Of a DNA stretch of 64,000 bases, positions 22,815-33,900 are shown one piece after another. Below the pieces are notes generated by a model, which was given only the letters and a program-made list of their open reading frames with translations, did no database searches and had not been told where the DNA came from. Every line of letters begins with the position of its first letter. Positions within the stretch are counted from its first letter, which is position 1. The DNA is from Aquarana catesbeiana (Eukaryota > Chordata > Amphibia > Anura > Ranidae), in NCBI RefSeq assembly GCF_042186555.1, contig NC_133329.1:76214557-76278556 (forward strand). Direction: 5' to 3'. The position numbers and the translations under genes are program-made.

Positions 22815-23474
22815 TTAAAAGTTAGATAGAAAACAGTTCAGGTCTATCTCTACATTGAGTCCCCTAGGGACCAGGCAATCAAGGCGATGTATCCATCTGG
22901 TTTCATTCTGAGAAATTAGTTTTTTCTTGTTGCCTCCCCTCCATTGTTCCTTAATAGTGTCAATGCCGTAGAATATCAAACCAGATGGATCCCTATGGTG
23001 ATATTCATCAAAGTGCCTAGAAAGATTGTGTTTAGGGAACCCCTTTTTGATATTATTAATATGTTCCCTAATACGTACACGTAGGGGTCTTGTGGTCCGG
23101 CCCACATATTGTAGTCGGCACGGACACTCGATGACGTATGTAACATGGGTGGTATCACAGGTGACAAGCTCCCTGATATCGTATTCCTTACCACTCCTTG
23201 ATTTGAAAGAGGTCCTCTTCTTAGGTTGCCTCTTACTAACCCTACACCCCAAGCACTTCTGGCACCTATAAAAACCTTTCATATCGGCAAACAATTTCAC
23301 ACTTCTGGGGGGATCAACAACATTCTGTACCAGATGGTTTCTGAGTGTTGGTGCTCTCCTATAAATAAAACGGGGTTTCTTAGTAAGAATTTTCCCTAAG
23401 GTCCTATCTGATCTTAAAATTGGCCAGTACTTCCACACTAGTCTTTTTGATTTTAGTGGAACAGCGCTAATCAC
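22815..23474 (-). pseudogene. Penelope-like GIY-YIG endonuclease fragment
   Basis: A 219-residue open frame, the C-terminal part of a Penelope-like polyprotein. A cysteine pair CQKCLGC (about residues 74-80) precedes the endonuclease. Then TYVIECPCRLQYVGRTT gives the GIY-YIG core with IEC-C before YVG, followed by an arginine in RVRIREHI. A later conserved block contains NETRWIHRL. In Penelope-like elements this domain nicks the target for integration. The frame is open with no stop inside, but it begins at the truncation point, so reverse transcriptase is missing and the copy cannot move by itself. The first residues derive from the element sequence at the integration edge and not from a true start. 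Confidence 0.88.
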
Positions 23475-23607
23475 CCCTGTTTTCTGACTCTAATTCATTG
23501 CTATATGCAAACATAACAGGGGTAAAAAAAAAAAAATACTGATCATTTCCCCAGAGTAGTACAATGTTACTATGGTAACATTATATTGCTCTGGTCAAAG
23601 ACTGTTA

Positions 23608-24097
23608 GGCTCTGTTTCCACTACTGCGACTTGTTTTGCGACTTGACACATGTCAAGTCACATGACAAGTCAAAACCCATGTATTTCAATGGTCCCCGTT
23701 CTCATTAGTGCAACTCAAGTCGCAGCGTCTCCAAAAAAGGTTCTTGTACTACTTTGTTCCGTCTTCGGTGCGACTTGTTCTCCATAGAAAGGTATTAAGT
23801 CGCAATGCAGTCGCATGTACATGTCTGACACCGCGACTTTGTTGCGACTTCCACGGAAGTCTACAGAAGCACATGATCTCTGCTCCTCCCAAATACATCA
23901 CTTCCTATATTGATGTACGTGAGTGTGGAAGACAGGAAGGGGAAGTAACTAAGCAGGATAAGGAATTACATCACTCTGGCTAAACCGCAGAACATCAAAG
24001 TCGTTTTAAAAGTCGCATCAAATCGCAACATAAATCGCATTGTAAAGTCGCAGTGTAAATCGCGCGACTTTGGGGACGCAATAGTGGAAACATAGCC
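23608..24097. mobile_element. Harbinger-like MITE, TTA target duplication
   Basis: 490 bp with inverted ends GGCTCTGTTTCCACTA and TAGTGGAAACATAGCC, flanked by TTA (23605-23607, 24098-24100). The interior has CGACTTG-type words like the MITE at 15890-16343, suggesting related families. Confidence 0.85.
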
Positions 24098-24794
24098 TTA
24101 AAAAAAAACGTGGAAAAAAGAATATAAAAGAAAAAAGAAAATAAGAAAAATATATACATATTTTTTTTTTTCGTACTGTCACCAGTCAGTGTCCCTTATC
24201 ACCACCACACCCGTTATAGGATGACGCTGTACTGCACTGGTGACAAAAATGACAACTTCAAAAAAACTCGCCATGCCTCTTACTAAATACTTTGGACTGT
24301 CTACATTCCAAAAAGGGGTCATTTGGGGGATATTTGTACTGTCCTGGCTTGTTAGTGTCTCACAAAATGAGATCGCCATCAGTACATCAGGATTGATTAT
24401 ATTTTTAGATATATACCATAGTTTATGGACTCTATAACTTTCCTACAGTCTAAAAAATATACACTGATTTGGGTTATTTTCACAGAAGAAATGTAGCAGA
24501 ATACATTTTTACTTAAATTCATGAAGAAGATTTATTATTTACAAAATCTTGTAACAGAAACAAAGAAAAACATGTTTTTATTTTTCAAACTTTTCAGTCT
24601 CTTTTCATTTATTTAGCAAAAAAAAAAAAAAAATCAATTGGTGATGAAATACCACCAAAAGAAAGCTCTATTTGTGTGGACAAAATATTAAAATTTAGTT
24701 TGGGTACAGTGTTGTATGACCTTGCAGTTGTCATTCAAAGTGTGACAGCGCTGAAAGCTGAAAATTGTCCAGGGCAGGAAGGGGGTAAAAGTGC

Positions 24795-26870
24795 CCGGTA
24801 TTGCCAGACCATTGTTCCTAATTTTTACTGACAGTCTACTGACTGGAATGGTACCAGGTGATTGGAGAAAAGTAGAATTGTAGCACCAATATTTAACCAC
24901 CTCAATACAGGGCACTTTCACCCCCTTCCTGCCCAGGCCATTTTTCAGCTTTCAGCGCTGTCACAGCATGACAATTGTGCGGTCATGCTACACTGTACCC
25001 TAATGACATTTTTATCATTTTTTCCCCACAAATAGAGCTTTCTTTTGGTGATATTTGATCACCTCTGCGGTTTTTATTTATTGCGCTATAAACAAAAGAA
25101 GAGGGACAAGTTTAAAAAAAAAACACAATATTTTTTACTTTTTGCTATAATAAATATCCAATTTTTTTTTTAAACTATTTTTTTCCTCAGTTTAGGCCGA
25201 TACGTATTCTTCTACATATTTTTGGTAAAAAAAAAAATCGCGTATATTGATTGGTTTGTGCAAAAGTTATAGCGTCTCCAAATAGGGGATAGATTTATAG
25301 CATTTTTATTATTATTTTTTTTTTTTTTTTTACTAGTAATGGTGGCGATCTGCAATTTGTATTGTGACTGCGGCTTCCCGCCGCGTCCCCAGCGACGCGG
25401 TGGGCGGGCACGCGCGCGCCCCCTAGTGGCTCGGGAAGGCGGTCACGTCGTATGACGTCCGCACAGAACGAGAGCTGCCTCGTCCCGCAGTCATGACAGT
25501 GGGCGGGCAGCTAGTGGTTAAAAAGGGCCCAAAATATATCCCTGGGAATTACAGACCAGTTAGCCTAACATCAGTAGTATGCCTTGGAGGGGATGATAAG
25601 GGACTATATACAAAATGTTAGTAATGAGAACGGTATCATTAGCAGTAATCAGCATGGATTCATGAAGAATCGTTCTTGCCAAACCAATCTCTTAACCTTC
25701 TATGAGGAGGTGAGTTGCCATTTAGATAAAGGAAGGCCCGTAAACGTTTACTGTACAAAATAAGGTCTGTTGGCATGGACCATAGGGTGAGTACATGGAT
25801 TGAAAACTGGCTACAACGGCGAGTTCAGAGGGTGGTGATAAATGGGGAGTACTCGGAATGGACAGAGGTGGGTAGTGGGGTCCCCAGGGTTCTGTGCTGG
25901 GACCAATCCTATTTAATTTGTTCATAAACGACCTGGAGGATGGTATAAACAGTTCAATCTCTGTATTTGCAGACGATACTAAGCTAAGCAGGGCAATAAC
26001 TTCTCCGCAGGATGTGGAAACCTTGCAAAAAGACCTGAACAAATTAATGGGGTGGGCGACTACATGGCAAATGAGGTTCAATGTAGAAAAATGTAAAATA
26101 ATGCATTTAGGTGGCAAAAATATGAATGCAAGCTATATATTGGCAAAAATATGAATGCAATCACTGGGGGGAGAACCTCTGGGGGAATCTAGGATGGAAA
26201 AGGACCTGGGGGTCCTAGTAGATGATAGACTCAGCAATGGCATACAATGCCAAGCTGCTGCTAACAAAGCAAACAGAATATTGACATGCTTTAAAAATGG
26301 GATCAACTACAGAGATAAAACGATAATTCTCCCGCTCTACAAGACTCTGGTCCGGCCTCACCTGGAGTATGCTGTCCAGTTCTGGGCACCAGTCCTGAGG
26401 AAGGATGTACTGGAAATGGAGCGAGTACAAAGAAGGGCAACAAAGCTAATAAATTGTCTGGAGGGCATTAGTTATGAGGAAAGGTTGCGAGCACTGAACT
26501 TATTCTCTCTGGAGAAGAGACACTAGAGAGGGGATATGATTTCAATTTATAAATACCGTACTGGTGACCCCACAATAGGGCTAAAACTTTTTTGCAGAAG
26601 GGAGTTTAACAAGACTCGTGGCCACTCATTAAAATTAGAAGAAAAGAGGTTTAACCTTAAACTACGTAGAGGGTTCTTTACTGTAAGAGCGGCAAGGATG
26701 TGGAATTCCCACAGGCGGTGGTCTCAGCGGGGAGCATCGATAGTTTCAAATAACTATTAGATAAGCACTTGAACGACCGCAACATACAGGGATATAATCA
26801 CACACATAGGTTGGACTTGATGGACTTGTGTCTTTTTTCAGCTTCACCTACTACGTAACTATGAAGTGGT
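24795..26870 (+). pseudogene. CR1/L2-type LINE reverse transcriptase, 3' part, interrupted
   Basis: Pieces of a non-LTR retrotransposon ORF2. It opens with MVPGDWR (about 24850). After the insertion comes GNYRPVSLTS (about 25540). Then a 3' block encodes LGPILFNLFINDLEDG and FADDTKLSRA (catalytic aspartates, about 25900-25990), and later blocks read DLGVLVDDRLS, YKTLVRPHLEYA and RRATKLI. It ends with GATGGACTTGTGTC...TACTACGTAACTATGA near 26870, a typical CR1/L2 tail. Stops at 26152-26154 and 26524-26526 plus frame shifts show decay; 5' parts are absent. A TTAA element splits it at 24893-25521. Confidence 0.88.
24893..25521. mobile_element. TTAA-flanked element nested in the CR1-type LINE
   Basis: Starts TTAACCACCTCAATACAGGG and ends GCTAGTGGTTAA. 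Joining the LINE on both sides with a single TTAA restores the local codons between the APIF and KGPK blocks, so this is a clean insertion. The interior matches other TTAACCAC copies. Confidence 0.82.
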
Positions 26871-27196
26871 TAATGATGTACAAAAAAATCTTCTTTATTA
26901 ATCAATATAGAAAAACAGAAAAAAGATTTTACCAATCACAATCAATGTCATTGATAAAATCTTTTTTATACTTTTCTCTTTGTACATTATTAGGATTATT
27001 GAATGATTTCCCTCATTGGGTAATCCAGAATATATCCTTAATGTCGGGCAAGGAAAGAAACCTTCTGAAAATATATGTGATCATCACAATTATAGCTGAA
27101 TTCTTAACAGTTTATTTAACTTTTTTTCTTCCATGTACTTTGTGGCATGATTTAAATGGCTTATATTTAAATAAGAAAGCAAATAAACTGATTTAA
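26861..27196 (+). CDS. Unidentified 111-residue ORF with hydrophobic segments
   Basis: Open frame from an ATG just after the LINE tail. The translation is lysine-rich at first, then has hydrophobic stretches around SFLYFSLCTLLGLL and IYVIITIIAEFLTVYLTFFL, so a membrane protein or an exon of one is possible. I do not recognise a family, and AT-rich DNA readily produces such hydrophobic peptides. Low support; could be chance. Confidence 0.2.
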   Translation: MKWLMMYKKIFFINQYRKTEKRFYQSQSMSLIKSFLYFSLCTLLGLLNDFPHWVIQNISLMSGKERNLLKIYVIITIIAEFLTVYLTFFLPCTLWHDLNGLYLNKKANKLI

Positions 27197-27342
27197 ACCA
27201 AATATATCTCCACTGCACGTATAGATAAGAAAAATAACCCTAGCTTTCTCTAGAGCTCTACAGCACATCATATTCTCGTGCAATAAGTGATAATCACTTT
27301 ATCTGATGAATGGACCTCTGCATGATGATGCACCCTCTAGGG

Positions 27343-27669
27343 CACCTTTTCCCAACACTTTTACCCAAGAGGAACTCAGCTCTCAGAAAACCTCTACCAA
27401 AAGCAATTAATCAAAGGTCAATGGAAAAACTGCCTACTTTTATATTAGTGGTCAGTAGGAAGAATACAAACCTTGAAGTGGTGGTCAGAATGCAACCCTA
27501 CAGACAGCTAAGAAGATAATTGGTGTCATGCTTCTGGCTTTGCCATGTGACATTGGTCCTGGAACTATGCAGGCATCATCAAATGGTAGGTAAATCAGCC
27601 ACAGTTTCAGTTTTCTAACAAACTCTGGAGGAACTCTAGGTTCCATAAAACCTTGTTTGAGAATAGCTG
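27343..27669. mobile_element. hAT-type MITE with 8-bp target duplication
   Basis: 327-bp insert starting CACCTTTTCCCAAC and ending GAGAATAGCTG, flanked by the exact 8-bp repeat CTCTAGGG (27335-27342, 27670-27677). Eight-base duplication fits hAT. No transposase inside. Confidence 0.78.
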
Positions 27670-27677
27670 CTCTAGGG

Positions 27678-28505
27678 GGTGTGTAAACAACAGGCTGGGC
27701 TCACAGCAGAGGCATAACTAGAACCTTCAGGACCCTGGAGCAGAAACCATAAAGGGTACCCTGGCCCCCTCAACGGTGGTGGAACCTCAGGGCCCGGTCA
27801 CACGTGCAACCTTTGCAACCCTGGTAGTTCTGCCACTGGTGTCAGTAGCTTTTTATTTTTGTTATTTTATTTTTTATTATTGTTTACAATTTTATTTATT
27901 TTACAATTTTGTTGTTATTTTTTACAATTATTTTTAGGAGCCCTATTGGGGGGCTTTGGTAAAATATCAGGGGTCTAAACAGATCTCTTATGTTTCACTT
28001 TTGAGACAGAGAAAGAGATTGAGGACACAGGCCCCAATCTCCATCTCTGCATTTATTCACAAACTAAAGCATAGTACACATAGTTTATTATGCCTCAGTT
28101 ATAAATGAACATAACCGACAGCAACTAAGAGGAGGGGGAACCCAGCAGCTCTGCGGGAGATGAGGGTGTCAGAGGAGAAAACAGGGGCCCAATCACAGCT
28201 ATAGGTGGATAGGATGGGGCGACACGTAGAGGAACCGATCCCTTTCTGTTTTCCTTCTGCAGCCTTTCAGTGGCTACAGGAGAAAAACAGAAGGGATCAG
28301 TTCCTCTATATGCCACCCCCACTGCCTCTCCTATGCAGGGTAAAGGGGACCAGGTCACAATTGCGACCCCTGTACATACGCCCCGGCCTCACAGAAAATG
28401 GACAGAATGACATGACTGTCATTCTGTCTGAAGAAGCCTGCAGTGCTGGACAGAGCAGGAAGACAGGGACAGTTCTAGGCCCTGGAGAGAATAAGTAAAA
28501 AAGTG
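27678..28505. other. Repeat fragments and hairpins, no gene
   Basis: Around 27700-27850 there is a fragment of a dispersed repeat (CATAACTAGAACCTTCAGGA). Two inverted repeats follow: 28226-28252 with 28283-28309, and a short one at 28402-28428 (GACAGAATGAC mirrored). No coding region supported. Confidence 0.5.
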
Positions 28506-30475
28506 ACCTCTGCCGGGTTAGCCCCCCCATATCAAAATTTTTGAAAAAATCTCATGCAGTTTGTTAGATCTTTGTTAGATCAACCGTTGTTTGCGTTATA
28601 TCTCACACAGAAGAAGCAATATTAACAGTTATTTGCTGGGGGGGCTAACCCGTCATCAGCCCCCCCTTATCAAAAAATTGACCAAACAGTTAGCTATTTT
28701 GGAAGCAATTTGTTAGATCCGGTAAGATCAAGTGGTTTTAACGTTAGATCTCACATAGTTGGTGACTTATTAAGTTATTAATGAGGCCTTATCAAATTTT
28801 CGGGCCAAAAATCATTCAGGCTAATAGATATTCGTTAGATCCGGTAAGATCAAGTGGTTTTAACGTTAGATCTCACATCATTTCAGAGATATTCCACATC
28901 AAAATAGAGATATTAGGTGGTACATATGGACGGGTTAGCCCCCCCTTATCAAATTTTCGGGCCAAAAATCATTCAGGCTAATAGATATTCGTTAGATCCG
29001 GTAAGATCAAGTGTTTTTAACCTTAGATCTCACATAATTAGAGACTTATTAAGTGATTAATGAGGGGGAGTTGGCCCACCCTTATCAAATTTTCGGGCCA
29101 AAAATCATTCAGGCTAATAGATATTCGTTAGATCCGGTAAGATCAAGTGGTTTTAAGGTTAGATCTCACATCATTTCAGAGATATTCCACATCAAAATAG
29201 AGATATTAGGTGGTACATATGGACGGGTTAGCCCCCCTCTGGTCAAAAATCATTCAGGTGTCATGGTTATGCAATAGAGTTTGTCGATCAGCATACCTGT
29301 CTCCATGTGTTCATCTCTAGAGACCAGCTGACCCTCACCTGACTGCTTTTGTAACCTCTCCTCTAAGCATGGCCCCACCCCAGGGCCTATCAGGGAACCC
29401 TATATTAACCTGTGCACTGCAAGCCAGCAGTGCTGATCAACCATTGTGTGTTAGCATCTGTGTATACTTGCTGTGTTTCCTACATCTGATTCCTGTTACC
29501 GACTTTGGCCTGTTCCTAACTATTCCTGTCTGCTCGTGACCCTGACCTTTGGCGTGTTCCCGACCATCCCGGTTTGCCTGTGACCCTGAACCTTGGCGTG
29601 TACTCTGTTGTCCTTGTCTGCTTGTGGCCCCGACCTTGGCTTGTCCCTTACTTTCCTTGTTGTTCCAGCCTGCTGCCTCCTTCCTCTTCTCCTGTAGTCT
29701 ACCGTGAGCGTGAGCTGTGAGACCCTGGGGGCTGCGACCTGGAGCCAGACTGCAGCGCAGTCCATCCTTACCATTAAAGGCTCTGGTGAACACCTGCTGG
29801 CTCTTAGACTCCGCGCCCTGGGGAATCTATGCTCTAGCTCCCAGTGGGATCTGTGTCAGTGATCCAGTAGACCTGCTTCCTGAACCTCCCAGGGTTCAAT
29901 CCGCAGCAGTCAGCCGTAGGGTCCACTACCTTGCGGTGCACTCCTGATCCCAACGGTGTGCATCTGTCACCCAGCCTCTAGGTGACCTGACATCAGGCTA
30001 ATAGATATTCATTAGATCCGGTAAGATCAAGTGGTTTTAACGTTAGATCTCACATAATTAGAGACTTATTAAGTGATTAATGAGGGGGGCTGGCCCCCTC
30101 TTATCAAATTTTCTGGCCAAAAAATCATTCAGGCTAATAGATATTCATTAGATCCGGTAACATCAAGTGGTTTTAACATTAGATCTCACATAATTTCAGA
30201 GATATTCCACATCAAAATAGAGATATTAGGTGGTTCATATGGACGGGTTAGCCCCCCTTATCAAATTTTCTGGTCAAAAATCATTCAGGCTAATAGATAT
30301 TCGTTAGATCCGGTAAGATCAAGTGGTTTTAACGTTAGATCTCACATAATTGGAGACTTATTAAGTGATTAATGAGGGGAGGCTGGCCTCCCCTTATCAA
30401 ATTTTCTGGCCAAAAATCATTCAGGCTAATAGATATTTGTTAGATCCGGTAAGATCAGGTGATTTTAATGTTTGA
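28506..30475. repeat. Left inverted arm made of tandem units
   Basis: Tandem units of about 130-165 bp, each with CAGGCTAATAGATATTCGTT, GATCCGGTAAGATCAAGTGG and usually AGAGATATTAGGTGGT, separated by GGGTTAGCCCCCC stretches. The outermost unit differs (ACAACGG-type block and ACCAAACAGTTAGC). It is interrupted by a solo LTR at 29259-29992. Inner units end abruptly near 30475 against gypsy-related DNA. Confidence 0.88.
29259..29992. mobile_element. Solo LTR A with 5-bp target duplication
   Basis: 734 bp beginning TGTCATGG and ending CCTGACA, with TGTCA/TGACA ends, flanked by TCAGG (29254-29258, 29993-29997). Removing it and one TCAGG restores the CATTCAGGCTAATAG block of the host tandem unit. 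A TATA-like CCCTATATTAA lies near 29398 and ATTAAA near 29773, so the LTR probably reads on the plus strand. No internal retroviral region remains, so it is a solo LTR left by recombination. Confidence 0.9.
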
Positions 30476-30989
30476 TTATCCATAAATACAGGGATATTAT
30501 GGATATTTGGTAGCGATGCACGCATATCCATACTAGTGTCTATATTGGAGGCGGTGATGAGCATTTTCATGTGTACCAGTGAGGAGTGCCATTGAGCATA
30601 CCGAGGTATGCTGAAATTATGTGGGACATTAATCAACAGGTGTGTCCAAGCCCAGTGAAGCCTGAAGCACAGTGCAAGAAGCCAGAGGGAAACTTCGGAG
30701 GGCTCTGGTGAAGGAGCCAACCAGGTGCCCATCTACGGTAGCTGGCTCAAAACCAATGACACGAAGAGACAGCAGTGAAAGTCCAAACCCTTGCAGAGGG
30801 CCTCCCGTTGTTGCCTCCAAGCAACCCAGTGTCCTGTTTCTTTTGACAAATGCTGCCTGGTGTCGGAGAGTCAATGCACACCAGACTCCCAGAACTTAGA
30901 GCAGACTTAAGCCCAATCAGAACCTCGCAGAGAGGAGCGCGGATACAAACCACCACTTCCTCCATGCTCCCTGACAAGCTGGTGGGACC
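30476..30989. other. Probable upstream part of the gypsy element, unrecognised
   Basis: About 510 bp between the left arm and recognisable pol. No CCHC knuckle or capsid motif is evident and no 5' LTR or tRNA primer-binding site can be pointed to. It may be the decayed end of gag or a rearranged junction. Confidence 0.4.
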
Positions 30990-33900
30990 TTCTCCTGTTG
31001 TTCCCATCCAAGTAAAGGGAGTCTAAACCAAGGCCCTTCTGGATACTTGAGCTTAAGTGACTCTTCTCTACAGAGACTTCTATGATAGGCACCTCAAGCA
31101 CCTGCCTTTGCAGAAGTTGGAAGAGTTGCAGATATGGGGCATTGTGACTCAGAACTTCCCCTATGATGGCTATGTACCGGTCAAGCTGACCTTCGATCCC
31201 TCCATGGCTGGGAAAGCCGAGACTTTTGAAACTCAGGCAGTGGTCTGTCCTCGCCCACCAGAGGCCAGTAAGAGTTCTCTCATCATAGGGACCATTACTG
31301 ATCTTGTCAGAACGCTGTTGACACCTCTTGTTCTGGAGCCAGGCACTTCAACTACAAGTTTGCACCCCATGCTGAGACAAGCCTACCAGCACCTGGTACA
31401 AAAACAGAAGGGAAAGATCTGGCGCTTGGACAAGTGTGAGAAGGTGTTACAGCCTGGTAAAGTGGCCTATTTACGAGCATCTGTCAAGCTAAATTGGAAG
31501 CAAGCAGGCCCTTTCATTGTCCTTCAATCAGACGGACAGAGAGAAGACATGGGAGTGGAGATAATTCCCGAAGTGGTTTCAAAAAAAGGGTTGCAAAGAA
31601 GTCACAGGAAGATCTTGGTTAGTGTCCGCAACATAACAGCCTCGCCAGTGAAGATGCCGGCTCAGATGTTGCTGGGACAAGTGAATCTGGCCACCCCAGT
31701 CCCGACCGTCTGATTTGGTGGGGGGGGCAAAGGATGGGATCTCTGTGGAGGAGCTCTATTCGAAAAATACTCCCCTTTTGCCTGAATGGAAGGAAAGGGC
31801 CAAGACTCAGCTCCTGAGATGGCAGGCTGCATTCTCCAAGAGTGAATTTGATGTGGGGTGTACAAAAAGTGCCCAATACCAGATCCATCTCTTCGAGTGC
31901 ATAAGCCGTTCAGGGAAAGCGTTTGATGGATTACTTTAGGGGACTTGGAGGATCTGCATGAACAACTGGCAGAGTTGAAGAGGGCAGGTATCATCCGAGA
32001 GTCCCAGAGTCTATACGCTTCCCCAATAGTGGTGGTACGGAAGAAGAATGGGTCACTGAGGCTGGGTATTGACTACCGGACGCTGAACTGAAGGACCATT
32101 CCCGACCAATATACCACCCCAAGGATATAAGATGACTTGCAGAGCCTGTCAGGAGCGAAGTGGTTCAGCATGCTGGATTTGAAGAGTGGGTATTACCAAA
32201 TCTCCATGCACCCTGACGATCGGGAGAAGACCATTTTCATTACCCCCCAGGGGATGTTTGGATTTGACTTTATGCATCAAGGCCTGTCTGGTGCCCCAGC
32301 CACCTTCCAAAGGCTAATGGAGAAGACCATGGGTGACATGAAACTGATCGAGGTGTTGGTATACTTAGATGACATCATTGTTTTCAGCAAGACCCTGGAA
32401 GAGCAGGTAGAGTTTCTGCAGAAGGTCCTTAAGAGACTCCATGGTGAGGGGGTTGAAGCTGTCTCTGAAAAAGTGCCAGTTTTATCAACCCTCGGTCAAC
32501 TACCTTGGTCACATTGTGTCTGCTGATGAAGTAGCCACTGACCTCCTGGCCGAGGCCTACCAACGTGACTGAGCTTAGGTCATTTATGGGATTCTGCTCT
32601 TATTACAGAAGATTTGTCAAGGGATTCGCTAAGACGCTGACCCTGATCTGGCGAAGCCTGTCAGACCAGCTGGAGGGACAGAGAGAAGACATGGGAGTGG
32701 AGAGAGTTAATTCAGGAACAATTGACTCTGAAGTGTGAAGAAGTTTTAGGCAGCTGAAGTGAAGCCTAACAACCGCTCCAGTCGTGGCCTATGAAGATCC
32801 AACCAAGCCATACGAGCTACACTTTGACGCCAGTTGAGATGGGTTAGGTGGGGTGCTATATCAAGAGTATGACTGCCATCTACGGCCTGTTGCCTACGTG
32901 AGTCGGAACTTGTCCCCCGCCGAGAAGAACTATCCCGTGCACAAACTTGAGTTCCTGGCCTTGAAGTGGGTGGATAAGCTGAGGAATTAACTGTATGGAG
33001 CGGAGTTCGTGATCAAGACCGACAACAATGCTCTCACCTACATCCTCACTTCCACCAAGTTGGACGCCACGGGTCACAGATTGTTGGCTGCTCTATCAGG
33101 GTTTATTTTCAGCCTGAAGTATCGACTGGGGTCAGGAAACAAGACGCTGATGCCCCATTGTTCCAGAGACCCTCCAGAAGAATAGGCCCAACTGACACCT
33201 GAAGGGTACGAGCCTTATGTCAAGGAGCAGAACATCAACCTGGAGTAGGATCCAGGACCGAAGAGGTTGTAGTGTCAGCCGTTGGTGTCCCCAGATGTTA
33301 TTGCAATGTCGCCCAAGTCGGGGATGAAGGTCTGCCCAAGCTGTCAAAGACCTGTGGAGGGACCAGTTGGAGGACTCTCCCTGTAGCTTGGCATTGAAGG
33401 CCTTGGAGAGCCAATGCCCTGACTTGCTCCTCACTGACTCCCCAAAGGAAACCCATCTGCTGCACCGAGAGTGGGATCGGTTTCAGGTGCACAGAGGGTT
33501 GGTCTACCAAAGGGGCCCCTCTGACGATTTTAAAGAAAAATGGCAGCTTTTCCTACCTTAAAAACATACGGAGACGGTATTAACTGCCCTACTGTCAGGA
33601 ACCATGAATCAGACTGAGACAGAAGTATAGTTAAATCACACTTGTTTAATAATAATAATAATAAGGTAAACAGAGTAAGCGTAGTCAAAACAAGCCAGAG
33701 TTCAGTAACCAGATTGGGTAGTCAGCCAAGCAAATGACAGAGCGCCAGAGATAAACGTAGTAGTAAGGCAAGCAGGATCAGGAGCCAGAAGGAACGTCAG
33801 CCTAGCAAGTCTTCAACAGGAACGCAGGAGAAAGACACTGTGATGTAGACAAAGGTGAAGGCAGAGATCAAGTGAGCTGGACGACTTGCTGGGTAACTGT

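Larger units (their letters stand above)
20898..23492 (-). mobile_element. 5'-truncated Penelope-like element with inverted end and 15-bp target duplication
   Basis: Flanked by the 15-bp direct repeat ATTCATTGCTATATG (20883-20897, 23493-23507). Coding is on the minus strand, and its 5' end stops exactly at the right flank. A 60-bp piece of that 5' end (23433-23492) is repeated in inverted orientation at 20984-21043 near the other end. Such inverted terminal pieces and variable target duplications are characteristic of Penelope-like integrations. The 3' half holds AT-rich DNA and a hammerhead-like motif (21897-21933). Confidence 0.88.
20470..24793. mobile_element. TTAACCGGTT-type repeat split by a Penelope-like element and a MITE
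   Basis: Begins TTAACCGGTTTCCTCC. Its other part appears after 23508, and again after the MITE at 23608-24097, ending near AAAGTGCCCGGTATTG, which matches the ends of the copies at 45400 and 49990. The host repeat is reconstructed only if the Penelope-like element (20898-23492) and the MITE are removed. No gene of its own is visible. Confidence 0.65.
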
